A stretch of 64,000 bases of DNA from NCBI GenBank assembly GCA_007570785.1, contig ML662442.1:33031909-33095908 (forward strand), in the 5' to 3' direction. The DNA is from Antilocapra americana (taxonomy: Eukaryota; Chordata; Mammalia; Artiodactyla; Antilocapridae). The notes beneath the pieces are model-generated. The model was not told the origin of the DNA. It saw only the letters and a list, made by a program, of their open reading frames with translations, and searched no databases. Positions 23,762 to 36,367 of this stretch are shown in pieces (the stretch's first letter is position 1; each line of letters begins with the position of its first letter). The position numbers and the translations under genes are program-made.

Positions 23762-23962
23762 GTACTTCCCTGGTAGCTCCATTGGTAAAGAATCTGCCTG
23801 CAGTGCAGGAGACCCAGGTTTGATCCTTGAGTTGAGAAGATCCCCTGGATAAAGAAATGTAACACACTCCAATAGTCTTGCCTAGAAAATCCTAGGGACA
23901 GAGGAACCTTGTTGGCTACAGTCCATGGGGTTGAAAGAGTCAGACTTATGGACTAAACCACC
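23762..23962 (+). mobile_element. Bov-tA SINE
   Basis: Sense copy starting gtacttccctggtagctcca and ending gtcagacttatggactaaac. Together with the copy at 23427-23625 it brackets the TG microsatellite. Confidence 0.93.
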
Positions 23963-24051
23963 ATATATATATATATGTATATATGTGCATGTATACATGT
24001 TTATATGGATCCATACATATAGACCCATACATATATATATATACACACACA
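23963..24051. repeat. AT-rich simple repeat (TA/CA)
   Basis: Imperfect atat, catacat and acacac stretches directly follow the SINE tail. Confidence 0.8.
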
Positions 24052-25599
24052 AAGGCTTAGAGATCTGAGAGAGCATGAACAGGTCCACATAACTACAAGT
24101 AGATTAGGGTCTAAGCCATGTGGGGTAGTTAAAAATAATGCCATAGACACTGACAACAAATAGATATACGTCTCTTAACCTTCCCTAGGTTTAGAGAATT
24201 CAGCTCTATTTATTACCATTTTGGGGATCAGAGCCATATTAGCAAAAAATATTAGGTTACAAACCTAAATCATATGTTTTAAATAGCCACAAATTATTAA
24301 AAGGTCAGAGTCTTACAAGCAGACAATTCTGAGATTTGTACTATGCCACATTGTAATTTTTTTCTGGCTCTAAGGTTCAAACTCTGTTCATTTTTGACAT
24401 ACCACATTAACATGAGATAAAATATTAACTAATTTACATTCCAAATGTACTTCTGGCAGAAGAAACTAACTATATTTCAAGCAGCCAAAAATATTACTAA
24501 GTATGGAATACTAGAGATGATTGAAATTCAAAGATTTTCAGTAATGCTAACTCTTCCATGTTAAACTTATTGTACATTTTATGCCTATCATTTAAGTACC
24601 ACTTAATATCCAGATTGACAAGTTAATGTAGAAGTGGTTGCAGAAATTTGGAAAACAGATACTTAAACTTAAAAAACTGATAAATATACAGATTATATAA
24701 GTATATTTATAAGTTTCCCATTTAAAAAAATGATAATATTTTGAGGAATAAAAGAGAACTAAGAATAGTAACAGTTAAAGTGATTCTCATTCTTACTAGA
24801 ATATCTCACCAGGATTTGTAATTTTTCTAATCAAAAATTTGTAAGCGGAAGCCAGGAATATTTATTTTACCATGTACTTACTGATTTCAATTTTAAAATG
24901 TTATGTTTTAATAGAAATTGTTTACTTTCCTCATTACCACCTGTTTTTTACATATTGAATAGACATTTAAAATTGCAATTATAATTAACCTATGCTTATT
25001 AATTTAAGCTAAATTTATTAGTATTTCCACTGTTAAGTATCATAACCTTTCTGCTGGCATTCCTATAAGCTTTGTCTCATTAAAGTTCCTCTACCTGGAT
25101 GCTGTGGTTATTTCCATAAATTTTTCAAAAAACTTTCATGAAGAGCATGCTGCAGAACAATTTTAGCTCCAGTGAAAAATATACATGCATATTTTATAAA
25201 TTGACTAGAGACTTTCATCTTCTCTTTTCACCATAACACACATACCATAGAATTATGTCTTCAGATAAAGTGAAAAGGTAAAAAAAAATATATTTAAAGT
25301 TGATTGTTTCAAGATGATAACATGTAGATTCTTAAGAAAGAATGTTTTCTTAAGGTTAGTAAGATCTTTACAGATAATTATGTGTTTCCCTTTCCTTACT
25401 AAAAATAATTTTTAAAAAGTATACACTATTTGAAAACTTCTAAGGGAAAAGACACAAATAATATTGTAACTAAATCCCAGGACCCAGAGAAAACTGCTAC
25501 TATTATTTTGATATATTAATTCTTTAACTATCCATATGCAAATAAAGAGAAGAGAGAGAGGGTAAGAAAGAAGAATAAGATATCCTGGATATCCAGGAG
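24052..25599. other. Unassigned AT-rich sequence
   Basis: About 1.5 kb with no recognised repeat, no frame of note and no RNA-like structure that I can support. Confidence 0.55.
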
Positions 25600-27590
25600 A
25601 AAAAAAATGAAGTTGGAAACCTCGTCACACAATAAGCAAAAATTAACTTGAAATGGATCATTAATTTAAAAATAAGAGATAACACCTTATACTTAGAAGA
25701 AACATAGAGATAAATTTTCATGATCCTGGGTTTGCCAATGAATTCTTAAGTTGAAGATGAAAGCACGAGTAAAAAAAAGGAAAAAATATACATTTAATTT
25801 AATCAAAATTATAAAGCTTTTCTCTTCAAAGAATATCATCAGGAAGGTAAAAAGACAACCCACAGACTGGGAGAATATTAGCAAATGTTGCATCTGATGA
25901 GGGTCTAATATTCAGAATATACAAAGAGCTACTACAACTCAATAACAACACAAGTAACACAATTTTTAAAATGAGCATATGACTTGAATGGTTATTTCTC
26001 CAGAGAAGATACATACATGGCCTATAAGCACATTACAAGACAGTTAATATCATTATTCATTAGGAAAACACAAATCACAGTAAAAATGTGATACCATTTC
26101 ATACCCATTCACTGGGATAACTATCAGTCAATCCATCACCAACTCCCAGAACTTGCTCAAACTCATATTCATCAAGTCAGTGATGCCATCCAACCATCTC
26201 ATACTCTACTGTCCACTTCTCCTGCCTCAATCTTTCCCAGCATCAGGGTCTTTTCCAATGAGTCAGTTCTTCACATCATGTGGCCAAAGAGCTTCAGCTT
26301 TAGCATCAGTACTTCTAATGAATATTCAGGACTGATTTCCTTTAGGATTGACTGGTTGGATCTCCTTGCAGTCTAAGGGACTCTCAAGAGTCTTCTCCAA
26401 CACCACAGTTCAAAAGAATCAATTCTTCAGTGATCAGCTTTCTTGATAGTCCAACACTCATATCCATACATGACTACTGGAAAACCATAACTTTGACTAG
26501 ATGAACCTTTGTCGGCAAAGTAATGTCTCTGCTTCTTAACATGCTATGTAGGTTGGTCATAGCTTTTCTTCCAAGGAGTAAATGTCTTTTAATTTCAAGG
26601 CTGCAGTTAGCATCTGTAGTGATTTTGGAGTCCAAGAAAATAAAGTTTGTCACTGTTTCCATTGTTTCCCCATTTATTTGCCATGAAGTGATGGGACTGG
26701 ATGCCATGATCTTAGTTTTCTGAATGTTGAGTTTTAAGCCACTTTTTTCACTCTCCTCTTTCACTTTCATCAAGAGGCTCTTTAGTTCTTCTTCACTTTC
26801 TGCCATAATGGTGGTGCCATCTGCATATCTGAGGTTATTGATATTTCTCCCCGCAATTTTGATTCCAACTTATGCGTCATCCAGCCTGGCATTTTGCATG
26901 ATTTGCTCTACAGAGGAGTATAGCTATAGAAAACATTTTAAAAAGAAATGGTGTTGGCAAGGAAATGGAGAAAATGGAACCTTCATACATTGCTGGAAGG
27001 AAAGCAAAAATAGTTCAGCCATTATAGAAAAGAGTTTGGCAATTCCTCCAACAGTTGAAAATAGAATTACCATATGATCCATTGAGTCCACTTCTAGGTA
27101 AATATCCAAAAGAATGTAAAAGAGGGATTTAACAAATATATGTAAACACAGCTCATAGCAGTACTATTCTCTGAATCCAAAGGTGGAGACAATCCAAATG
27201 TCCATCAAGGGACAAATGCAAAAGCAAATTGTAGTATATACATACAAAGAAATATTATTCAGTCACATAAAGTAATGACATACTGACATGCTATAACATG
27301 GATAAATATGGAAAGCATTATGTTGAGTAAAAGAAGGCAAACATAAAAAGTCACATGTTGCATGAATCCATTTATATAAAATATTCAGAATTGGTAGAGA
27401 CAGGAAGCAGATTGGTTTCCAGGAGTTACTGGTGGAAAGTAACAGGGATTAACTGATTAATGGATGCAGGGCTTTCTTTTGGTGTGATGAAATATTTGGA
27501 AATAAACAGACATGATTGCTACACAACATACATTTAGTAAACATACTTGATTGTTCACTTGATTGTTCACCTTAAAAAGAGGTCATATTT
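25600..27590 (+). mobile_element. L1M-type LINE 3' half, split by BovB
   Basis: The first part (25600-26124) carries ORF2 C-terminal phrases such as gaccacagactgggagaata and catctgatgagggtctaata (with variations). The second (26919-27590) continues with tggtgttggcaaggaaatgg, accatatgatccattgagtc, ccaaatgtccatcaagggac and 3' UTR phrases (ggtttccaggagttactggt, ttgttcaccttaaaaag). An antisense BovB sits between them, interrupting a single L1. All coding frames are decayed. Confidence 0.85.
26125..26918 (-). mobile_element. BovB (RTE) LINE nested in L1M
   Basis: Antisense 5'-truncated BovB with a 110-codon open segment at 26474-26806 (start MAESEEELKS). The RT active-site motif lies just upstream at about 26813-26827 and reads YADG rather than YADD, so the second catalytic aspartate is a glycine (codon on complement of 26816-26818). 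The repeated words ataactat (26117-26124) and atagctat (about 26920-26927) look like the target duplication. The last bases of the normal tail are missing. Confidence 0.93.
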
Positions 27591-29017
27591 TCTACCCCAA
27601 GCTATGAAAGAGCAAAGTCAGGGATTTGAGCTCCATATTCAGGCAGTCTGGCAGGAAATTCTGTGCTACTATTCTTGTTGATGTACTGCCTTGTTCTGTG
27701 CCTTTGTTTGGTCTTTATAGAAATGTTTTCTATATATTCATAGAATATTGATGTTCTTTATATAAACCACCTTTTTGTATCAATGGCCTATTTTTAATAA
27801 GACTATTTCTTTCCTTTTCTGATTTCTAAGAGTATCTCAGAAACTAAAGTAAAAATAATTTATCTGTTACATACTGTGCCAAAATATTTTTCTATTAGCT
27901 CATTTGTTCTTTAGTTTTTTTCCTCATGGTTTTGGCAGAAAGATGCTTGCTCTGGAAAAGCTATCAATTACTGCTTTTGGAGTTTTGCTTTTATAAGGTT
28001 ATGAAGGAGACTGTAATTATCAAGTGGTCCAAGAAGATTTCCTGATGAAAGAATTCTTTTAATCCTGGGTAGCTATTTCTTCTATTTTTAAAACTCAAGA
28101 TTAAAATTCAAAAGATCTTTAAAAAAGAAGCTTCAGATTTCAAGCTGTTAAAAAGGAAATAACAGTTATTTTAGAAAAGTTGATCTCAACTAACTTAGAA
28201 AGTCTCAACATTTTGTTAAGGGGGAACTTGCATTTATAATGCCAAGCCAATTGCCAGTATTTGCAATCAGTTCACAGCTTCAACAGGAAGAAAGAAGCAA
28301 ATAATTTAACTTCATTTACTTCTGTCACTACACTTTATTCCACTCTATTTCAAGTTGTCACACCTAGGGTGGCTCTATGGTAACATAAATTTTCCACCCA
28401 CTATTATCTCTGTGGGAATTTTAGATATTTATTTTGATAAAAGTTCAAAGAAAAGAGAAAGTGTACATTATTAATTTCCGTGAAAAAAAATAAGGGAGGA
28501 TAGCCAGTGACTATAAAGAATACAGATCAAGATCAGGATCAAAGGGCTGGAAAAGAAAGGTTTGGAATCCATCAGCAACAAGTTGCCTTAGTGGCTACTT
28601 AAGGATCATGGAGACAATCCAAAGAGATTCACAGAGTGAGAAAAGAAAAGGCAAGATCAAATACTACGAGGTATCAGTCAAAAGGACATCATAGTTGATG
28701 TATTTATCCATGAAAAATACTGAGAAGAATAACAGAACCTTTTCATAAGCATCATAGAAATAGAGCAAAATATGAGATAAATGATTCATGTTGCCATAGA
28801 GGGATCAAGCAAGATATGAAATAAAAATGATATGTTGAATTTGACATTTGGGGATGAAGTAAGGGCCTAGGGAACATAATTTTAGGTAGAAGCCTGATTG
28901 GTAGAAAGCAGAGATGAGCAACATTCTGGAGGGAAGAAGCTAGGAATGTACTACAAGAGAAAGAAGATTGTGGAAAGATGCTACCTGATCATGTGTATTT
29001 GCTGAAGTAAAAATACT
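27591..29017. other. Unassigned sequence with a possible ancient repeat
   Basis: No clear family. The stretch 28730-28990 (gatcaagcaagatatgaaat, agaagcctgattggtagaaa, tctggagggaagaagctagg) has the flavour of an old mammal-wide repeat that I cannot name safely. There is no usable reading frame. Confidence 0.4.
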
Positions 29018-29030
29018 AACGGCAATGAAG

Positions 29031-29220
29031 TGAAGTGAAGTCGCTCAGTCGTGTCCGACTCTTTGCGACCCCATGGACTACAGCCCACCAGGCTCCTCGG
29101 TCCATGGGATTTTCCAGGCATGGATACTGGAGTGAGTTGCCATTTCCTTCTCCAGGGATCAAACCTGGGTCTCCCGCATTGTAGGAAGACACTTTACCGT
29201 CTGAGCTACCAGGGAAGCCC
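29031..29220 (-). mobile_element. Young Bov-tA SINE with target-site duplication
   Basis: Antisense and well preserved, retaining CpG-containing phrases such as gtcgctcagtcgtgtccgac and tttgcgaccccatgga, which suggests recent insertion. The target word aacggcaatgaag (29018-29030) recurs as aacagcaatgaag (29221-29233). It carries an internal deletion of about 20 bases around ctccagggatcaaacc. Confidence 0.96.
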
Positions 29221-29233
29221 AACAGCAATGAAG

Positions 29234-29479
29234 GAGTGGCTAAAGAAGACACTTGATAAACAGAATAAATAAGATAAAAGATAAAAAGTGGCACTAAATA
29301 TGAGATAGGGAAAAATTTAGAAGATAAGAACAGTTTAGGCACTGAAAGGAGAGAGGGGGAACTACATTTTATTCTGAATGAAATGTAGGAGGATAAATCT
29401 GAGAGATCATTCCTCTATAATATGTGTCGAGTCTATCTACTTTCTATTCACCACTTTAAATTAGGCTGCCATGGTCTCG
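29234..29479. other. Unassigned spacer
   Basis: Purine-rich sequence between the SINE and the L2 relic. No feature recognised. Confidence 0.5.
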
Positions 29480-30088
29480 CTTCTACACTAAGCAATGCAA
29501 TCATAATTGATCCGTAAGATTCCACTCTTATCCTACTCTCGCCCTCTTACCCTTCTCATTCCTTCTCTCCTTCTCTCACAGGGAACCAGAATGATTTGTT
29601 TATCTGCAGATTGGATTGTTACTTCTGGTTTCACCCCAGGACAGCTCCCCATAGAAGATTATATCAGATGTCTCAGTACCTTCCAAGGGCCCTGTATACT
29701 GACCATTGCCTGTACTTCCTTTACACTCATCAGCAATGCTCCCATTACTCACTATAACCCTGTCAGCTTGGTCTTTCTTCAGTTTCTTAATTACAACTCC
29801 TTTTAGATATGATCTTTGCTGGCTCTGTTCCCTTCCCTTATTTCAATACTCTTCTTACTACTCCACATATAGGTGGCACCTTCTCATTTTAAGATCTCAA
29901 CACAAAAGTCACTCTCACAGAGAAGACTTCAGTGACAAATCGGAAGTAGGCCTTCCTCCTCCGAAAGCATCCTTGCTAATATTTATGACAACTCTATCAG
30001 TTTGTCTATTATCACCCAATTATAAATGGTGATGAGAAAGAACATATTATATTCAGATGCTCAAAAAATATTTGTTGTATGCATGATC
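29480..30088 (+). mobile_element. L2 LINE fragment including its 3' end
   Basis: Decayed C-terminal reverse-transcriptase and 3' end of L2: agggccctgtatactgacca, tcagcttggtctttcttcag, ggcaccttctcattttaaga, aaagtcactctcacagagaa and gacttcagtga. It ends with gctcaaaaaatatttgttgt, the degraded L2 terminus. The frames at 29507-29806 and 29706-30032 are remnants of this LINE, not host genes. Confidence 0.7.
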
Positions 30089-30443
30089 AACAGGTACCTG
30101 CCAAATGAAGCAGAACTGAGGTGTCAATAACTGAGATTTCCACATTTCTCTGTGGATTGAAAATCAAATTCAACTGCTTTTGCTAGAGACCCTTAAAAGA
30201 TTTTCAAGCTTTGTGAGTAGCCAAAATAAGAGTATCAGATGAAGTTTTCAGATGAAGTTAAGGTCTGAAGGCTAAATAAGATTTAGCTACATGAAGTTAG
30301 AGAAGAAAGTATTTACAAACATAGGAAAAGGTTGACCAGAGGGTTTGAAAAAGGGTCAAAAAACTCTTGATGCCACAGTAGTATTTATCTCTTGATGGAA
30401 GAGCTGCCTTGTTATTTTATTTTTACTGTTACTATCATTATTG
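30089..30443. other. Unassigned spacer
   Basis: No repeat or gene recognised in this 355-base interval. Confidence 0.5.
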
Positions 30444-31434
30444 TCTTGAGAAACCTGTATGCAGGTCAGGAAGCAACAGTTAGAACTGGACATGGAACAA
30501 CAGACTGGTTCCAAATAGGAAAAGGAGTACGTCAATGCTGTATATTGCCACCCTGCTTATTTAACTTATATGCAGAGTACATCATGAGAAACACTGGGCT
30601 GGAAGAAGCACAAGCTGGAACCAAGATTGCCGGGAGAAATATCAATAACCTCAGGTACGCAGATGACATCACCCTTATGGCAGAAAGTGAAGAGGAACTA
30701 AAAAGCCTCTTGATGAAAGTGAAAGAAGGGAGAGAAAAAGTTGGCTTAAAGCTCAACATTCAGAAAATTAAGATTATGGCATCTGGTCCCATCACTTCAT
30801 AGCTAATAGATAGGGAAACAGTAGAAACAGTGTCAGACTTTAATTTTGGGGGCTCCAAAATCACTGCAGATGGCAACTGCAGCCATGAAATTAAAAGATG
30901 TTTGCTCTTTGGAAGGAAAGTTATGACCAACCTAGATAGCATATTGAAAAGCAGAGACATTACTTTGTCAACAAAGGTCCATCTAGTCAAGGCTTTGATT
31001 TTTCCAATAGTCACATATGGATGTGAGAGTTGGACTGTGAAGAAAGCTGAGTGCTGAGGAATTGATGCTTTTGAACTGTGGTGTTGAAGAAGAATCTTGA
31101 GAGTCCCTTGGACTGCAAGGAGATCTAAAAAGTCCATCCTAAAGGATCAGTCCTAGGTATTCATTGGAAGGACTGATGTTGAAACTGAAACTCCAATACT
31201 TTGGCCACCTCATGCAAAGAGTTGACTCATTTGAAAAGATCCTGATGCTGGGAAAGATTGAGGGCAGGAGGAGAAGAGGACGACACAGGATGAGATGGCT
31301 GGATGGCATCACTGACTTGATGGACATGAGTTTGGATAAACTCTGGGAGTCAGTGATGCACAAGGAGGCCTGGCATGCTGTAATTCATGGGGTCACAAAC
31401 AGTCGGACACAACTGAGCGACTGAACTGAACTGA
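30444..31434 (+). mobile_element. BovB (RTE) LINE, best-preserved copy
   Basis: About 1 kb of 5'-truncated BovB with an open frame at 30392-30802 that runs from flanking sequence into the RT domain. The active site YADD is intact (30656-30667, tac gca gat gac). A stop at about 30800 (tcatag, where related copies read tcatgg) ends it. A further open segment begins MSDFNFGGSK at 30830, and the C-terminal part ([13 protein letters not shown]) follows at about 31260. The copy ends gactgaactgaactg. RTE-type reverse transcriptase would copy its own RNA; this copy lacks the endonuclease and is dead. Confidence 0.96.
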
Positions 31435-32329
31435 TAATCATTGTATTTGTTTCTTTGATTTTCATGTAAGATTTGTGAGTCAGACAAAAGAAGAAACAAT
31501 TTTTAAGGGTAGCATGACTTTCTATTTTGCGTTGAAGAAAAACAAATACACAGAAGAACTTAGCTAAATCAACAATTTGCTATCCCTTAACTCCCCAAAA
31601 GGAACCACTTGAAAAACAAAAACAAACAAACAAAAAAACTTTTATAGGCCTTCTGGTTATTGCCCATTACTCTAATATGATTTGATGCCTATTTTCTGTC
31701 TACTAACTTTATCTCTTGACTTCTGTCTACTCACACATCCTTAAAATTATATTATTATTCTAATATCTCTACTGATCTGTGCAGCCACAAATGATGGAGC
31801 TAAATCTTCATTATGTGTCACATCAAGCACAGGCAGAATTTTTTGACCTCAGCTTTAAAAAAGGAGGCATTAACTTGCACCATTGCCACCTTCTTTTCAA
31901 ATCAATCTCTAACTATTATCAGACAGATGAAAAAAGTGAAGATATAGAAAGTATTATTGATATATTTAATGTTTGAGTAAAAGGTTTATATTACAATTTT
32001 TATTTCCATAAAAGACAAACATACTTTCTTTGCTAATGCCCACTGACTGCCTTTTTTTAAAATCAGTGTTCAGACAATAGATAAAACATCAGTAAACACA
32101 AGAAAACTTAATTTTCCAGGCTATGTCATTTGAATTAAATGTGTTAAAACTAGAAGTTGACAATAAAATTTTATTTTTAATGCTGATTGGCAATGGAAAA
32201 AATTCATACTCTTCTAAACAATTCCACTACCTATGAAGAAATTGAAACTGACATTTACAAAGATTATTAAGATGATATTTTTAAATACTACCATCAGTAT
32301 TGATGGGATGCAGTGAAAGCAAATTTATA
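31435..32329. other. Unassigned sequence
   Basis: No family recognised. A short AAAC-type run lies at 31615-31640. The 65-codon frame at 31779-31976 has no motif. Confidence 0.5.
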
Positions 32330-33300
32330 GTTTTTAAAATTTTATTTAACAGAGAAGAATAAAATACAAATCAATTGAACATTCAACTTAAATTACAAAG
32401 AAAATAATTTTTAAAATATCAGAAATAATTAGTAGATGAAATCAGAAATTAATAAATTAGAAAACATTTTATCAATAAACCTAAGACCAGGTTCTATAAA
32501 AATTACCAGCTGAGCCACAAAGAAGCCCAAGAATACTGGAGTGGGTAGCCTATCCTTTCTTCCAGCAGATTTTCTGACCCAGGAATCAAACCAGGGTCTC
32601 CTGCATTGCAGGTGGATTCTTTATCAACTGAACTATCAGGAAAGCCCTGTATAAAAATTGCAGATATATCAATTTTGGCAAATCTAGTTAAGAAAAATAG
32701 AGAGAAAATCAAATACATATACAAATGACTGGTTATGTAAAGACGTGGCAAATATTTCCAAAAGTATGAGAGTGCTTTTATAACTATGCTATGCTAATGT
32801 TCTTATAACTATGTTAATAACTTTGAAAGTCTTTATGAAGTGGATAAATATCAGAGAAAAGATAAAAAGTCCAAATTGACCCAAGAATTTATAGAAAACT
32901 TAAATAGTTTTAGAGTGAAGAACATGTAAAATTTTAGAAAAATTTCTAAGGATTTACTTCCAAAAATAACATCTGGCCCAGACTTATTTGCATAATCTCT
33001 AAGAATGTGGCTATAATATCTTTCCTATTAATACTGTTCCAGATCATAAAAAATCCTTGTTTTCAAAACTAGCCCAAACTCAACTCAAAAGCTTGACAGA
33101 TCTAATAAATGCAGAGATTAACTATAATACAATCTCAGTTATATCAGGCTAAACTGTATAAAACTGCTGATATGATAGATATACTTTACCTACAATTATT
33201 ACAAATTAATAAAGTTCAACATAATTAACTACCAATTCAAAAATCCTAACTAATTTACTAACAAATAAATCTAGGAGCATATTCAAAGTATAATATGTAG
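32330..33300 (+). mobile_element. Old L1 ORF2 fragment
   Basis: Strongly decayed L1 ORF2. Recognisable ordered phrases include gaaattaataaattagaaaa, cctaagaccaggttctataa, aagtctttatgaagtggata, ccaagaatttatagaaaact and aacatctggcccagact. The order matches the region between the endonuclease and reverse-transcriptase domains. A truncated Bov-tA interrupts it at 32505-32649. Confidence 0.68.
32505..32649 (-). mobile_element. Partial dimeric Bov-tA SINE with target-site duplication
   Basis: Antisense. The left end holds a scrap of one head (accagctgagccacaaagaa), joined through gcccaagaatactggagtgg to the head half of a second unit. The same junction occurs in the longer copy at 60991-61293. The word tataaaaatt appears at 32495-32504 and 32650-32659 as the target duplication. 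Confidence 0.9.
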
Positions 33301-33384
33301 TATTCCTTTGTCCATAGAAATATATTCAAATTTAAATGATTTTAAGATACCTTGAATATACACAGAATTTATTTTGTTATGCCA

Positions 33385-33590
33385 ACCAATTTCTTTTTCT
33401 TTTTTCAGTTTTTAAACTTTGTATTTTATATAGGAGCACAGCCAATTAACAATGTTGTGATAGTTTCAGGTGGACAGCAAAAAGACTCAGCCAAACTTAC
33501 ATCCATTCCCCCTCAAACTCCCCTCCCATCCAGGTTGCCACATAACATTGAGCAGAGTTTACTGTACTATATAATCTTTTTATTTTTAGA
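33385..33590 (-). mobile_element. L1 3' end fragment
   Basis: Reverse complement of an L1 3' UTR: ttaacaatgttgtgatagtt, tcaggtggacagcaaaaaga, ccctcaaactcccctcccat and taacattgagcagagtttac. It contains only the last 200 bases or so of the element. Confidence 0.85.
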
Positions 33591-34980
33591 AGTGCATTTA
33601 ACATATTAGTTTACTAACACAACAGATATGTCTAGTTTTAGTTTTATCACATTATACATGATCTTTCAATTTATAGTCTATATTTTCTTCGTCTCGTTTT
33701 ATTTTGTATTTCTTACAACAGTTTTACGGTGTTTACTTTTTGTCCTAAAGCCTAATCTTATAAATACAATATTTTGAGATGCCCAGTTGTTTAATTATTT
33801 AGAGTATCTGCTGAATCCTTACCATTAGCAATGATAAAATTTAAATATTTCCATTTCAAATCTCTCATAATTTATATTACTCAATACTTTTTGATTAGTA
33901 TATCTGTATATTTGAATATTCTTATAGTTATACATCATATTTTGTATTTAAAGTATATATTTCAAATTTGGGGGTAAAAACTAATATCAGCATGTTTATA
34001 TATTCTCCCACAACTTTCCTCTTACCCCTAACTACAAATATATATATATGCATATATATATTTCTATGTGCATAATATATTCATAGTGCATATAGTATAT
34101 AGTATATCTCAGGTTATATACCACAGTCTATTTCATAAACAAATTTATCAGATTTATTTTCATTTAGTGGTTCAAAGAGTTCACTGTTGACCACTAGTTT
34201 TTTGACCATAGGTTTTGATCACAGTTATCTCCTATTTAGTTATATTTAATTCCCTCATAGTTTTATGAAGGAGAAAAATAAAATGTTATTCAAATGTATA
34301 AACTGCTTACATTCAAAGGGAAAAAAATCAAATTCTATCTTCATGTGATACACTAAAATGAATTTTAGGCTATTTATACTAAAAAATAATTATAAAAATA
34401 ATTTATTTTAAATCTTAAAAGAAAATATGTCTTAACATTTATTGGATCCATATATTTCACAGAGTTCATAAAATCTATGACAATACCACAATGGTAAAAC
34501 CTGAAAGATACTATTATATAAAGTTTTACAAAACTTTTCTATGATAGATATTCTTAAACAACTTCAAAAATAGAGAAAACTGAAATTAAAATATTTATAA
34601 CAAATATAACAGATTTAAATAAATATCCAGAACTTATAAATAATTAATTCGTATGTTGAGATGTCATTTGTTGAGATCTTCACTTAAGAGGTAATTTATT
34701 CAAGATTTTAAGTTTCTTAGGCAAAGAAATACATTTCAGGCATTAGATGTAGAAGGTAAAGTTTGAAAAAAGAAAATTACAGCTGGAATAGTTGGAAGAA
34801 TTTGGAAGGAGATAAGAGACTATGAAAGACTGCCATTAAAAATGGTACAATTTAGACATAAATATGAATATACTAATTAATTGATTAAAGAATCACTAGA
34901 ATAGTACTGAGTTTGACTTTCAAAACTTAGTTAATTCTTCAAGACTTTTATTTATTTTTCCATATGCAAGATTTGAATGT
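33591..34980. other. Unassigned, very AT-rich sequence
   Basis: About 1.4 kb with no named repeat. A patch of imperfect ATAT, GCATATAT and TAGTATAT lies at 34037-34110. There is no frame above background. Confidence 0.5.
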
Positions 34981-35209
34981 GTGCATCTGCAATGCTAAGT
35001 CACTTCAGTCGTGTCTGACTCTTCACAACTTTATGGACTGTAGCCTTCCAGGCTCTTCTATCCATAGGATTCTCCAGGCAAGAATACTGGAGTGGTTTGT
35101 CTGGCCCTCCTCCATAGGATCTTCCCGACCCAAGGATCAAACTTGCATCTCTTAAGTCTCCTGCATTGACAGGCAGGTTCTTTATCACTAGCACCAACAG
35201 GGAAGAACC
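34981..35209 (-). mobile_element. Bov-tA SINE
   Basis: Antisense complete copy of the longer tRNA-region variant (cttaagtctcctgcattgac), ending accaacagggaagaacc. The frames over it are SINE translations. Confidence 0.93.
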
Positions 35210-35321
35210 AAGACTTGACTATTGCCTTGTAAATCTGTCTGATTCTCAAAACCAAACTCATCTAGTTTCTTACAGATCTTCTCTTAGAAGCCATCTATAA
35301 AGCTGAATAATATCCTCATTT

Positions 35322-35790
35322 CAGTTCTGTTCAGTCGCTTAGTCATGTCCAGCTTTTTGCGACTCCATGGACTGCAGCACGCTAGGCCTCCCTGTCCATC
35401 ACCAACTCCTGAAGCCTATTCAAACTCACATCCATCATGTCAGTGATGCCATCCAACCATCTCATCCACTGCCATCCCCTTCTCCTTCCACCGTCAATCT
35501 TTCCTACCATCAGGGTCTTTTCCAATGAGTCAGTTCTTTGTATCAGGTGGCCAAAATATTGGAATTTCAGTTTCAACATCAGTCCTTCCAATGAATATTC
35601 AGGACTGATTTCCTTTAGGATTGATAGGCTGGATCTCCTTTCTGTCCAAGGAACTCTCAAGATTCTTCTCCAAAATCACAGTTCAAAAGCATCAATTTTT
35701 CGGCACTCAGCTTTCTTTGTAGTCCACTCTCATAACCATATGTGACTACTGGAAAAGCTAGAGCCTTGACTAGATGGATCTTTGCTGGTA
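35322..35790 (-). mobile_element. BovB (RTE) LINE, 3' end, with target-site duplication
   Basis: Antisense, about 470 bp, from the terminal cagttctgttcagtcgctta to gactagatggatctttgctg. A 92-codon open segment at 35382-35660 starts MRVPWTERRS and ends before the 3' tail. The 13-base word aatatcctcattt is present at 35309-35321 and 35791-35803, a perfect duplication that marks both ends. Confidence 0.97.
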
Positions 35791-35803
35791 AATATCCTCA
35801 TTT

Positions 35804-36334
35804 ACTAAACAGCTAAGCCTAAATTAAAAACACATGCTAGGATATTCTCCCTGCAATATTTTCTCCTGTATAAGCACTGAAGGAGACCATTTTCCAAATA
35901 ATTATCTTGATAAGATAAACAATAATGACATAGATTTTCATTCTATTAAAAAAGAATGATGTTCTTTCAGGTTCAGAATCCATTGCCCCAATCATCAAGA
36001 CACCAGGTAGTTTTCACACAAATGAAAGAAAAGAAAAGAAAAGAAACAGAGCTTGAAATGTTTCATTACACAGATGCTGATCATTCAAGAATGCCCAGGG
36101 TCAACAGAACCTACTAGCCTGCAACAGCTGAAGACAGAGTGATTTAATTTGTGGAAAACTATTACACTGCCCATATTGCAAAGGCAAAAGCTACTGCTAA
36201 CAACAGAACATTCTACAGGCTATCGCCCTAGCTACCCTTCAGAATACTGTTTGTCACCTAATCAGGGTATGACCTTGGGTCACGCATCTGTATTCCTAAT
36301 CAGGTGAGTGGCCCCATTATGAAAAGTCAAATCC

Positions 36335-36367
<33 letters not shown>

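Noticed and set aside
23611..23872. Cys-Val and His-Thr repeat proteins on both strands
   Set aside because: These are translations of the TG/CA microsatellite and adjoining SINEs, and they run through N bases.
30392..30802. Reverse-transcriptase-like 136-codon frame as a host gene
   Set aside because: It is the RT core of a truncated BovB LINE. The first codons come from flanking DNA, and a stop ends it before the domain is complete.
36336..36363. Poly(A) tail of a processed pseudogene
   Set aside because: No reading frame or recognisable transcript, no AATAAA just upstream and no target duplication were found around the A run.
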